From Microdochium bolleyi (lineage: Eukaryota; Ascomycota; Sordariomycetes; Xylariales; Microdochiaceae), in NCBI GenBank assembly GCA_001566295.1, contig KQ964251.1, forward strand, positions 935,838-999,837: a stretch of 64,000 nucleotides of DNA, written 5' to 3'. Each line of letters starts with the position of its first letter. Within the stretch, counting starts at the first letter, position 1. The notes beneath the pieces were generated by a model. It was not told the origin of the DNA and made no database searches. It worked only from the letters and a program-made list of their open reading frames with translations. A program made the translations under genes and the position numbers. Shown here piece by piece: positions 47,388-58,757 of this stretch.

Positions 47388-48963
47388 TTTCTCTCAACCC
47401 TGCCCTTGAGGCGAGGAACCGGAGCGCTTTACCCGCTCAGGCATCATGCCTCGGCGTGCGGCTATGAATTACTTGTTCTCAACGACATTGGAATCATCCG
47501 CATCGACACGATCGCCAGTGCCGGGCCTGTCCAATGTGCTAGCAACCAAGAATCTCTGATCAAGTGACGTGACGACCTGTTGGATCGATCGCCTGGCCTT
47601 CCCCCACCACAAAAGGGCCCTGGTGAAGGAGAGAGATTCCCATTACAAATGTCATGCAGTCCAGCCCAGCCCAGCTCATACAGCCAGGCCTGCGGCTTCG
47701 GAGATATATTCTGGAGCAGCATAGCGCCATGCAAGAGACACCTCTTAATTAGCCTCGCGATGTCGCTAACGCCAGTGTCTTGATGGCCATCAGTAAACCT
47801 AAGCGAAGTCCCGGCACTTCGGGGGGTTTCTCCAAACGATCCTCGGATCTACATCACCTAGCTCTGTATCATTTCCACGAGCCTAGGAGGTATCCGTACT
47901 AGAGCCGCACATTTTCCTTGCGGCGGGGCTCTCAGACCTCTCTCGTCTCCTTATCGCCCAGCACGGACACACCCCACGCGTGCCAGCCACGGGGAGAGCC
48001 GCTGGTTTGGCGAGGATCCCTCGCCCGGAGCCAAAGCCGTGGCGATCTCCATCACCACCACATCGCACCACCCCGAGCCCACGGCACGGAACCGCTAAGC
48101 TGGGCTGAGGAGCTCACGTGCCGGGGAAGCGCACAGGCGTACGGGGCAGAAGCACTGGAGCCCAGCTCGAGACATCTGACTCCTCTCGTTTCTGCCGGGT
48201 TCCGCCTTTGAGATTTTCGAGATTGGCGGTGCCAGAGGGCATCCCGATTCGGACAACTTACATACACAACATGCAATGCATGCGAGCAAGTAATATTCAT
48301 GTAGTAACAGATAGATCCGTGCGCCGGCAATGGCATGCCGCGCTCTCCTCGCAATGCAGATCTTGCGGTAGCACTCGCTCATATCCAGGTTCCTGAGTCG
48401 TTGTCCCGGACAAAAGGGTCTTTCAGCAAGCAAGTAATACGACGAGACTCGTCGGGCGTCCAGTGGTGAGAGTTTCGAAACCCCGAAGCCGTTTGTCAAG
48501 ATGTCCTGATTCTGCCCCTCAGCAGGTAGAGCCACGGGGGGACGTGCGGCGAACACCAGGTGGGTTGGCAATCCCTTTACTTCGAGGTTACAATAGGTAC
48601 TGTAGGCAAAACCGGATTGTACGTCGTCTCCATCAACAGAGTGTGCACCCCTCCTTCGTTCTTCAACGAAACCCCGAGAAAGGAAATAATAATAATAAAA
48701 AAGCACACCCGATCTCACATTGTGCATGATGTGTGTATGCATGTAACCTTATGTCGCGGAGCAAAAAGAGGGAATAGAGCAGGACGAAAGAACCTCCACA
48801 CACCGAGACCACGAAAAACACCAGAGAAAATAGATCCGCAAGGGAAGTCAAGGAAAATATATGTCCGTGTCTGGATGTCTGCAGGTTCGCAGAGCAAAAT
48901 GTGCGAGTGCACAGGGTAGTTAGCGTAACGCGGTAGTTTGACTGCACCCAGCTGCTCATCACA

Positions 48964-48979
48964 TCACACACACACACAC
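48964..48979. repeat. CA dinucleotide microsatellite
   Basis: A short CA repeat followed by a C run (CACACACACACACCCCC). Non-coding by position. Confidence 0.8.
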
Positions 48980-49282
48980 CCCCTGCGAGCACAAACGTGG
49001 GGGGTGGAAGGGGGAGATATGAAGGCGCGATTGGAAAGAGGAGGGAGGGGAGGGGAGGGGGATAAGCAACCTGCAGAAGCGGCAGCCTCAAAGCTAAAAA
49101 AGCTCGAGTATTGTACTTTGTAGTTCGCTTTCGCTTTCGATCAAGCTTAGACTTGGCTCGCACGCCAGCCGCCGGGCGTTCGCTCCTGTGGCGCAACGAC
49201 GATCTAGATGATGCGAGCTGGGAGGGTGGGTTGCATTTCGGGCTTAGCGGTCTGCTCGAGCGTACATACAGACAATGGAGTA

Positions 49283-49292
49283 CCCCCCCCCC
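49283..49292. repeat. Homopolymer tract, 10 C
   Basis: Ten consecutive C residues after GGAGTA, in the coding-poor interval. Confidence 0.8.
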
Positions 49293-52200
49293 TCCGGGCC
49301 TTCCCCTTCGCACGTCAGTGTGATTGGCTGGAACATTGTCTGTGTGTCGTGGCGGACTTAGGGCACCATCTTCTGGGAGCCGCAGTCTATGTGGAGGAGG
49401 CTGGCAGAGCTCTCAAGCTTTTCGTCAGTGCGTAGGGCGGGATATCGTGAAACCCATTACCCGGGCGCCAGGCAAAGATTGTGGTGGTCGTGACGGCATG
49501 TGACCGGCGAGAAGCACACGAGAATTGAGAGGAGGAAAGTACGCCGACGAAAGTGCCAAGTATCAGAACCCATCCACGAGTCATATACATCATACACTCC
49601 ATACATTAATAGTCAAGAAGGTTACCGTTGCAGTGCGGAGAGGAGGGATATACTCTTTTTCAGGGTTCACGCGCGATAGACGCCGCAACGGTGCAACTCT
49701 CTCGGACTCGGGCGATGCTACCCATAGAGTTCGAGACTAAGTCATGTCAAGTTGAGAGCTGATAGACATGCCTTTCCATGCCAGTCACCACTGACCTATG
49801 CCACACCCTGAGCGAAACCCCGTTCAGAGATGTCACTGGGTGTGTTACATCGCTCCGAGGCAAGGACGGCAAAGGGGCCTAGCGGCCGTCCGCCACGAGG
49901 ACTGCTAGTGGGGTGCGAATCACCGATATGGCCCAGCCAGATTCCCACTCTTGGCATTGGCGTCTCTCAGGCTTCCTGTTGAGGTGCTGAAGTCTTGCGT
50001 GTGGCAGTGTGGGAGTGCAGCCAGGTGCAGCCAGGGGAGTGAACACGGTCAGCTCTCTCCCTCTCTCTCAGACGGTAAGACCCAGTCTTCCCAGAGCCCC
50101 CGTGCCAAGGTGGGGAGGAGCCCGGTGAAACGGCGCAGCGGGTCCCGGCCTTACAGGAACTACGGCGTAGTGCTTAGTTATGATGTAAAAATAAAAGCGT
50201 GGTCGCCGGGGCCTGGGTGTGAGACCAGGTTGTGCTGACCCGAGTCTTCTTCTCTTCTCTGTTCATGCACCTTTCCATAGTGCCGCCGTGAAACGAAACA
50301 TCCGTTAAACCTCTCTGGGCAGCACAGGAATTGCGGCTCCCCGGGTGAGCGTAGCCTCCAGAAACGGGGGCACTGCTGGACTTCTCTGTGAAGCGCGCCA
50401 CCCCTTCGACGAGGCCATCGCTTTGACCGCGCCATGATTGACATAACTCCTCGTGCAAGCGGTGTGACTTGAGCAGGTAGCGTAGCATCGAAGGGCCGCC
50501 TTTGAGATTTGCCGCCTCCGTAGTGTGTGCCTGGCAGCACCCGCGTTGGCCGCAACTGTGACGGGGTCGGAGACCTCTTCAAGCAGGGGTTATGGAGTGC
50601 GACGGTGACAAAGGGCTCCATAATAAACCTCGAGCTGGGCGACCTTGAGAAAGGCTTCGCCTTGCTGCCTGGCGGGCCCGCGTGCCAACACGCCGCTCAA
50701 TGGCAGGTTGACGTTGCTACTGCGCCCGCAATGATCACGGGAACACCTCCTAGCGCGACTCGATGTGTCACTTGTGACGGCTGCCAAAGGACTTGACAGG
50801 TCCGCATGTCGATCGTCGTCAATGGCGCTGCCGCTACTTGGCCTAGGTGCAAGTGAGGCTCGACAGCTGGGCGGTAAAGTCCGCGTATCAGTAACAGCGA
50901 TGCCGGGCATCTTTGCTGTCCATGACAATCGCTATCCGAATTTCGTTGCTGTCGCGAGTCATCTCTTGCGCCGTGAAACATCCGTCTTGCCATTGCAGAA
51001 GCGTCATACTCCACACTGCTCTGGGCTCCCGGGCGGAATACTGTGTTGCGTGCCAGAGCTGCCTGGCTGCTTGAGCAACTTGTCCGCCGTAAGAATTGAT
51101 CAGACAACCTGCTTCGTCCAATGCACCCTCCCTCGGACTGGATGTGACAGCATACACATCACAAAAATCAGCACAAACTTCTTCACGATCGTGAAATGGC
51201 GAGGAAAGCCTGGGATGTCCCGGCTCGGCCGCCGATTGGTCAGTACCCGCAAGGGCCCTCCGTTCGGGAACCAGGGAGGAGCGTTCTCGCTCTTGTCGTC
51301 GGCCTCAGGGGACCGTCACGTTCCCTGGACCGCTGACGTGGGGCACCTGCAAGTAAGACCAGGGGCCTCAGTCTTAAGTCTCCACAACAGAAGGCTTCTC
51401 CTCCGGACCAAAAAGTTCCAGTTTCAACCTTGCTCGACTGCTGAGCGTAGGCAGGCTGGCCTTCACAGCCGGCACTTTCGTCCCTAGCGTGCTTCCTGCA
51501 TGTCCGATCAGTACTCATCCCCGACGATCAAGCCGTCGGTATCTGCACCATCCCCTGGGATCGTCCCGCATACTCATCCTCTGATCGTCGCGAGACTGCG
51601 GTGCCACCTCGCATGGACCAGCCCCCAGCAGTATCACGGCAGTCAGATATAGCTTCGCGTGTGTTTGTCGTGCACTGCGTGATGCACTGACTCGCCCGTC
51701 GTATTGACATACCACGGGTACCTCTCGTAGGCTGCACCGGCCAATATCGTTGAGGGAGCGATTCCTTGGCTCCGTGTTGCGACTGTCTTTTGACAGTCAA
51801 CCTGGCGCTGCGGCAACGACTCTACTCAAGGCCGCTTGTTCCAGATCTCGGGTGGTACAGAGCCTGCTCGCATAGTGTTCCAGATTCGCAGGTCAGATGC
51901 GAATGATTATTGGCCCGAGTTCCACATAAAAGAAAAGAGACAGAGGTTCTGAAAAACGCTAAAACGTCATTGAGTGATGTGGTCAATGCACAGTCTCCGT
52001 GCTGGTACCCGGAGCATAGGAGATGCTGTCGAATGTGGTCCCGGCAACGAAACATTGATGAGTAATTTAGTGGCAAGTAGTCGAGGATTTGAGAGGGGAA
52101 ACAGTTTCATGAGGCCTTACCAAACAAACAAAGTATAGATTGCGTGCATCAGTTGGTGAGGAACCCCCTTGAAGAGAGAGATAGATGACTGTAATGCCGA

Positions 52201-54360
52201 GTCATGGACGTGCACTACTAACGGCTGGAAGCTAATGAGCAGTCGCCAAATTGCCGATCTTCGCGAACCAGGGTGACCCGGGCTGACCCAAACCCGCTCC
52301 CGACTCCGTCCGTGTCAAGAATGCCCTGGGTATTCGCCGGGCAATGTCGAAGATTCCTTGAGAGAATTGCATATGCCACCCCGTGGAGGAGATGGCCGCT
52401 GAGGCAGAACTGAACACCAGTTCTCGAATAGCCCCCTCAGTGGTTGTGGAAATTGTCGTGTTGGTGGCGTTGGAGGTCCGGAACTTGCCGCCTGGGAAAC
52501 GCAGAGACAAAATACCAGTTCTGACACGCCGTCAGCGCCCGCCCTCGCAGTCTCGCTCGCGTAAAGCTGCAGTGGCACACTGGGGACAGCCGCCAGTGTC
52601 TGTGACTGTGGCTTGCCTCTAGTGCCCGTCCGACTGTTCGACCAGTCTCGCTCGTGGTGGGCTCTCAGGCCATGTGGAGATGGAGCTAGCAGCGGCTTCG
52701 AGATGCGGAGAGCTCAGCTCGTGAGAGGCTTACCAGAACCATTCTAGTTGGAGCTGGGCAGCGGAGAAACCACCCTTCATCAATTGTTTCCTTGCTTTCA
52801 TCTCCGAGACGTGCTGCGAGCGAGTTCCATGTGCATGCAAGCGATAGGCCGGCCTCTATAGCATCGCTCCTGCTGCGATGAGCTCATGACGCTTTGCTGG
52901 TGCCAACCATGGCGACCTCTGCTCGACAAGAGAGGATGACCAGTGTTCGCAGTTTCAAGTGCTGCCACAAATGCCGGTGATCTTGCAGGGTTCGAGAATG
53001 CCAAGTGGGCGACTCGGGATCGAGGTTGTGCTAGAATGCCCTGGCTTCATTCGTTGCACACAAGTGGCCTCTGCCTTGACGAAACGTCATGAATGAAACT
53101 CGGCAACTTGTCCTTGAAACGCCGTGGTGGCTCGCAGCGCTGCAGGAACTGGCCATGCCCGCCGGGCGAGTCATCATCGACGAGCTTCGTTGTTATCCAC
53201 TTGGCTGCTGGCGACAGTGATGATCGGCCGTCATTGCCAAACTCCCAACTGTGCCGCAAAGCATTGAGTCGCAGAGCACTGAGTGCCGCAGGGCTGACAA
53301 TGGCCACTCCGACCGTTGTAGATCCGCCCACGAGGAGGGTGGCCCGTGGAGGAGAGAGAGGCAGAGCCCTCAGCACACCGGGTTTGTGATTGAAGACGTG
53401 AGGCGTCAAGCTCTCGCCCGTTGGTGGCGGCGGCGGCGATGCGAGCAGGTCGCAAAGAGCAACAAGTGAGGGCTGGGAGGAGGAAGGACCGGACCAGGGA
53501 CCAGCAGGCCCATGTTGTTTCACCTCGCTCTTGCCCCCCTTCGCTCCCCACCACCATCACCACCGCCTGCAGCAGCACCCCGGTCAAGTCGAGGCAGCTT
53601 CATCGCAGGCCCTTTTGGCCCCGAGCTCGTCGGAGCACGCAGGAGGCAGTCCCTACCTCCAGGTACCTACGCCGTCATGCATGGCCCGCCGCCCGCCCAT
53701 CTCGTTTCGTCCCGTGCTCCGAGCCTAGCACGCCCGCCGCTGCTCAGCCCGGCCAGCGCTCCATCCCCGCCCCTGCCGCGGATCCGCTCCCTCAAAGGCT
53801 CTTGAGGAACTCGCCAGGGTCTCGCATGGCCGGCCGCGACCTCGTGGCTTTCTGCTGGGGCCACGCCGAGCACGGGCGTGTACTGTATCGTCTTCCTCGA
53901 CTCTTCTCCCACCCTCCCACCCCGGCAGGCCCAGTCCCAACCACGACCCCTGCGTCCGGTTTCTATACCACGCTCGCTATGACACCGGCCAGGCCTGCTG
54001 TCTCAAGGGCTGCTTGCAGTTCTGCTGCTTCCTGGCTCGGGAGCAGACCTGACGCTGCAGGCACTCCCAGGTCCCTGGCCCGGCGAGCCAGGTACCTCCT
54101 GGCTATCCTTGTGCCTAGGGCTACCTCGTCCTCAGACCCGGAGCAGCTTCTCTTTGCTGCTGCTGCCCGTATATCAAGCAGAGGCTTCCCCGCCTAACCC
54201 TATCCCATCTGGCTGTCGTGGGACGCATTGCATTCATTAATCTCTGACGCCAGCCCAAGCCTCCAAACATCCAATGGCCCATATTGTTTCCTGCATGGCC
54301 AATGTCAGTGCCGACCACAGCCCAAGCAGAGAGTATATAGGGACACATATCGCAGCCCAG

Positions 54361-56563
54361 ATGTCGACAGACTCGGTGAGTTGTCCTGCAGAACGTCCCT
54401 GGCGGATACCACACCCTGTTCCCAAACTCACATTTCTCCGAAACTACCAGCTTGCTTCATCGTCGTCGGGCGAGGAGCGGAAGTCCTTTGTCTGGAGGAT
54501 GCAGCAACCAGAGTCTCGAAAATACCAGCTCTTCCCGTCACAGAAGCAGCTGCCCACCGTCTCGGCGGGCAAGCAGCTCGATGTTGAGCAGATTCAGTCA
54601 GCCACGCAAGTGGCCGTCGGCGAGAAGGCCGAAAAGATGTCCCTCACCAGTGGCCTCCGTTCACGGATCAAAGAGCACAATCTCAACAGAAGACGGAAAG
54701 TCAGCGTGCCAGAACTCGGTCCCATGACCACCGTTCAGGAAGTGGCCATGGACTCGCGTAAGCATCCCACGATACAGCCTTTTCTTGGCGGCCGCTGAAA
54801 ACTAATCACGCCATGCAGCTACGATTCCCGGCAGACCAGCTCTCCACGAACGTTCTATGAGCTCACCTGTGGGCGCTTTAGGTCGCTGCAGATCAGCCGA
54901 GGAGGCTTCTGGAGTCGTCCCAAGGTCTGTGCCCCAACAAGACTCGAGCATGTCGAGGGCGGCTCTGTCTCCGAAAGACCTCACGCCTCTGGTCATCCCG
55001 ATGCAGGGCGCAACACTACCCCCCTCGAGCCATGTGCTGTCGCCGCCTTCACGGACACGAGCAGGCACAACCCCCCAGGATCAATCGAAGCGCATGTCGA
55101 CAACGCCGTACACACCAATGACTGCTTCGACATTCGCCTACACTCCACGGTCTGCGATGACTACCTCGACTATGCCCACACCTATCTCGGCACCAGCTGA
55201 TGCTCGGTCATCGCCCGAGCCATGGGGAGACAGGCAAGGAGTTGCTTCCATCGCCGTGGTTACAAAGCCTCCCTTAGAGACTGTGGTCACCGCCACCAAG
55301 CCATCTGTTGAGCTGCTGCACCAGAGAAGTGCTCCAGCTTTGTCCTTTCACACTCGAAGTGGCTCTGCTTCCGTTCTTACCAACCAAAACCGGAGCGGCT
55401 CGGCTGTCGGCCACCGGAGGAACCAATCTGACACCGGCAGTATCATGGAGCGTGGACGACCTCGCAAGAGAGCCGACGGCACACTAATCTCTGGCAAGCC
55501 TTCGATGCGCAGCTCTTCGCGGCAAAGCAGGAGCGCCGAGAGACGCGCATTTGAGGAGCTCCCTCGAGGCTGGAAGCCCAATGATGCGCGGAGCCACCTC
55601 GACTCTACGGAGATCAACACCCTGCAGAGGCAAGCCGAAGACCAGGCCATGCGCTTCGATATTCTCAGAAAGGAAGACGTCGATCGGCTGTCCCAGGAGC
55701 TTCGCCGTCTCGACGAGCGAACTGAATATCTACGACGGACCTACACCTCCCTGCGCGCAGGGCGTCGCAACTTGCACACACGGATCTGCCAGTACCTTCG
55801 CTCCTCACGCGGCGCTGCCTTCAGCCCGGAAGCCCTCCTGAAACAGGAGGAGGCTCTGGCCGAGTTGGACGCCTCTATCGATGACTGGGTCTCAAAGCTA
55901 GAGCATGCGGAAAACCGCCGCACCCGTGTCCGACAGAAGCTACTCGAGCACGTTGCAGCCGCAGTCACGATGGTGCCTGCCGTCGTTCGACAAGACTCGA
56001 GACCCCTCGAACCCATTCGTGCGAATCCTGTAGCCAGCATTCTGCCCGTCTGCGCCTCGGATCTTTCTACCCCACCTCGGAGTCCCAACAAAGAGTCCTT
56101 CCTCAAGCTTGAGGCCTCGCCGTCGCCCTCCCCCCAGCGCGTTGTTGCCCGGGTCCCTTCTGTCATCCCCGAGGAGGCTGACAGCATTGCGAGCTGCCGG
56201 CTGTCGGCTGCGACCATCGCCAAGGATGCCTTGGTGCGCATGGAAAGCATCCGTATCTACGCTGACAGTGATGTGTACGACCTGCTGGCTGATGTCGAGA
56301 ATGAGTTCACCAAGCTCAACAGCGGTGAGGTCGTCAGCCCGGAGGTGATTCAGAGCCCGCGATTCGAGGAAAAGAGGAGACAACTTCATCGCGCACGCAG
56401 CCACGAGTTATTGAACGGACCATCGAAACTGTCGTCTGCCAAGACACCTTCACCCACCACCAACAAGCACCTGTACAACGATAATTCTGCTGCGGACGAT
56501 TCCACTTTCATTCTTACTGCTGCAGTCTTTCAGCCAGCCCGCGCCCAGACGCCAAACTTCTAA
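54361..56563 (+). CDS. Uds1-domain protein (up-regulated during septation family)
   Basis: Three exons (54361-54375, 54451-54757, 54819-56563; introns 75 and 61 nt) encode about 688 residues. Residues about 110-370 are Ser/Pro/Thr-rich and probably disordered (STTPYTPMTASTFAYTPRSA). Residues about 375-490 form a helical, charged Uds1 domain (MRFDILRKEDVDRLSQELRR, TYTSLRAGRRNLHTRICQYL, then LAELDASIDDWVSKLEHAEN), likely coiled coil. A conserved helical C-terminal segment follows (ALVRMESIRIYADSD, then DLLADVENEFTKLN). The family is named from Pfam (Uds1) and is linked to septation; biochemical function is unknown. Intron 1 is 75 nt, a multiple of three, and free of in-frame stops, so it may be retained. 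Further in-frame ATGs at 54274 and 54295 make the N-terminus uncertain. Confidence 0.88.
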
Positions 56564-57660
56564 TTGGGGCCAAAATTGGCATTTCTTTCTATTTCTACTT
56601 CATCTTCCGCTTCTGCCACAGCATGGCTGATCCCTCGCTGACCCGAGCTACCATTCACTCCCCGAACCCTTATTTCCTTCTGTTCCATCTTATGGGAGCA
56701 TGTATTCACTTCAACGGAGTTTGTGTTCCTCAAAGCATCTGTTCCTGCATCCACAAAGTCTTTTCCTCTCTTCCTCCCGCTCGTTCTGCATTCGTTTCAT
56801 GCATGTATGACATCACGGCCGCCTAAGATACCCAGTTTGAAACATCCATTCTCAGCTCGGATTCCATTGAACGGCCTCAAGCATCACCGCATCTCCGTGT
56901 AGGAGTGTGACCTTCTGCATATTTCTTTTCTGTTTGCTTAGCGACTAGGGGCACCATAGTCGATCAGATAGGAGTCATCCCAACTGGCACTGTAGAGCAA
57001 TTTCCGCCTGCATAGTTGTCGCGATTAAATTGAACATTCTACCAAGTACCACATCTTCGGACTCTCTGACCTGGGCCTGCCTTGTGTGCCTCCCTATGCG
57101 CTATCCTCTCCAGCCTTGTGGGACACATACCTCTCTGAACCATGCCCCGGTTTCCCACCTTGTGCGGGTCCAGCCCGGGCAACTACCCGCCACAGCCCAC
57201 TTACACGGGAGGGGGGTGACTCTGTGTATTCCGTCCCATCCGGCGCCCGCCGACATCATCGTGTCATGTCATATACCGCACACAGACTCGGTGATGGACA
57301 ACCATGTCCGGTCCGCCCTGCTGTGCGTACTATCCGCAGCAGGCTGACTGATAGCGACAGTGCCGCGACTCGGCGCGACCGGTGGTGGTGACGTGCGTAC
57401 ATGCTAGGTGGTAGACACAAAACCAAGACTCCCTCTTTCCTTCTTCTCCCGACGCCTGACTAGCAGCAGGTGGGTTCTGATCTGCAAAGCCGGGGTGGCT
57501 GTACTTCCGGGCTCCACACGAGAAGGGGGAGGAACAAACAGGCCTCCTTGTCCAAGCCAGCGGGCTATGCTTGCGGCGGCTTCTGAAAAATAGAGAGAGG
57601 GCGGGGCAAGCAAACGATTCCCTGTAGAGACGGAGGGAACGAACAGTGAGGGACTGTTGC

Positions 57661-57686
57661 GTGTGTGTGTGTGTGTGTGTGTGTGT
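57661..57686. repeat. GT dinucleotide microsatellite, about 13 units
   Basis: An uninterrupted GT run followed by CTGTGTTGG. Likely polymorphic; no coding frame uses it. Confidence 0.9.
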
Positions 57687-58748
57687 CTGTGTTGGAGGGC
57701 AGGTAAGGTAATTACTCGCCTGCCGCCGCAGCAGCAGATCCCGTATGCCTGGCTGCTGGCTGACAGTCTATACCTTCCTTGCCCTAGGCAGGGGCACATG
57801 CACACATGGGGTGGCCCACTAACATGCATCTATGTCTCCAAGAACGTCGTTGTACATACTGACCGACCTCCAGGATCCCTGCCCGGCCCCCCGGCCAAAA
57901 CGTGGACAATGAATGACCTTGGATGTTGACGTGACGGCGGGAGCGGGGTTTTCCGGGCATATATCTACATTCTGAGATGGAACAGGTTGTGTGGGTGGAG
58001 GTAAGGAGGGAGGGATGAGGGGGAAACTGCATCTGCAACCGCGGAGCTGCTGCAACGACGACACGATGAGGCGAATATGCAAGGCACGGTCCCCCTCTTC
58101 CCGCCATCATGCCTTACCTAGTACTTTAATGTTACTTAGTGGTGGTGATGCTGGGCATCTGACCGGATTCTGTCCCTCACGCGATTCGTACAATGTGGTA
58201 TGCCGGCAGGACCTGGTCATGAAAGCTTTCAATGCATGGCCGTTTTCCTCTTATCTCCTCGTCCATGGTCCTCCCAGTAGATACGCCGAGCCGGATGCGA
58301 CCCTGCCCAAGCATGGGAGTATGATACATGACTAGCTACCGTGCAGTGAATGGACTATAGCTTTCCCTCCCAAGATACATATCGTGACTAGGGCTTCACT
58401 ATGGAGCCTTCGATGCTGGGCGACGAACTTCGGTCTGGTGGAGGGGATAATGATAACAAGCACGAGGGGCATGAGTAAGTAGATTGCAGCCCGAAGGCTC
58501 TGCCGTTCCCCATGGCCAGGTTGTCTCATGAATCAGGACGACTGTCCTTCTATCAGAGGCCCTCGCGGCGATGGACCGCGGCAGCGGATGAGGCTGACAC
58601 GACCAGTGTCAGTGCGTCCTCGCCAACGGCGGACACTTTCCGCTGCTCAAGGAGAACAACCGTTGTTGCCGCCGCTGCTGTGTACACTTGTGGTGGATAC
58701 GCCAGCCTCCTCCTGCCAGCCACTTTGCATGATGAAGATGTAGACACG

Positions 58749-58757
58749 CCCCCCCCC
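58749..58757. repeat. Homopolymer tract, 9 C
   Basis: Nine consecutive C residues in the convergent gap. Confidence 0.75.

Larger units (their letters stand above)
44084..54360. other. 10.3-kb interval without a recognised gene
   Basis: Upstream of both flanking genes (LTA4H-like, minus; Uds1 protein, plus). I read all listed frames and found only short ORFs, overlapping on both strands, with no domain, no signal peptide followed by a convincing body, and no exon series that joins in phase. It has no transposase, reverse transcriptase or obvious terminal repeats. It contains homopolymer and dinucleotide tracts (listed separately). A long stop-poor frame at 53421-54197 is low-complexity and lies where the Uds1 leader is expected. 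It may hold distal regulatory DNA, non-coding transcripts or an eroded element. Confidence 0.5.

Noticed and set aside
48095..49313. Minus-strand ORFs of about 215 codons with hydrophobic, Phe/Leu-rich segments
   Set aside because: No family, no signal-peptide-plus-domain structure, and the sequence spans simple repeats (CA and purine-rich tracts) that create biased composition.
54190..54206. CCTAACCCTA, which could serve as a telomerase RNA template (about 1.5 TTAGGG repeats)
   Set aside because: A nine-base match is expected by chance in 64 kb. The roughly 2-kb RNA would have to overlap the Uds1 gene, and I could not see the expected 3'-end splice-like signals in a fitting place.
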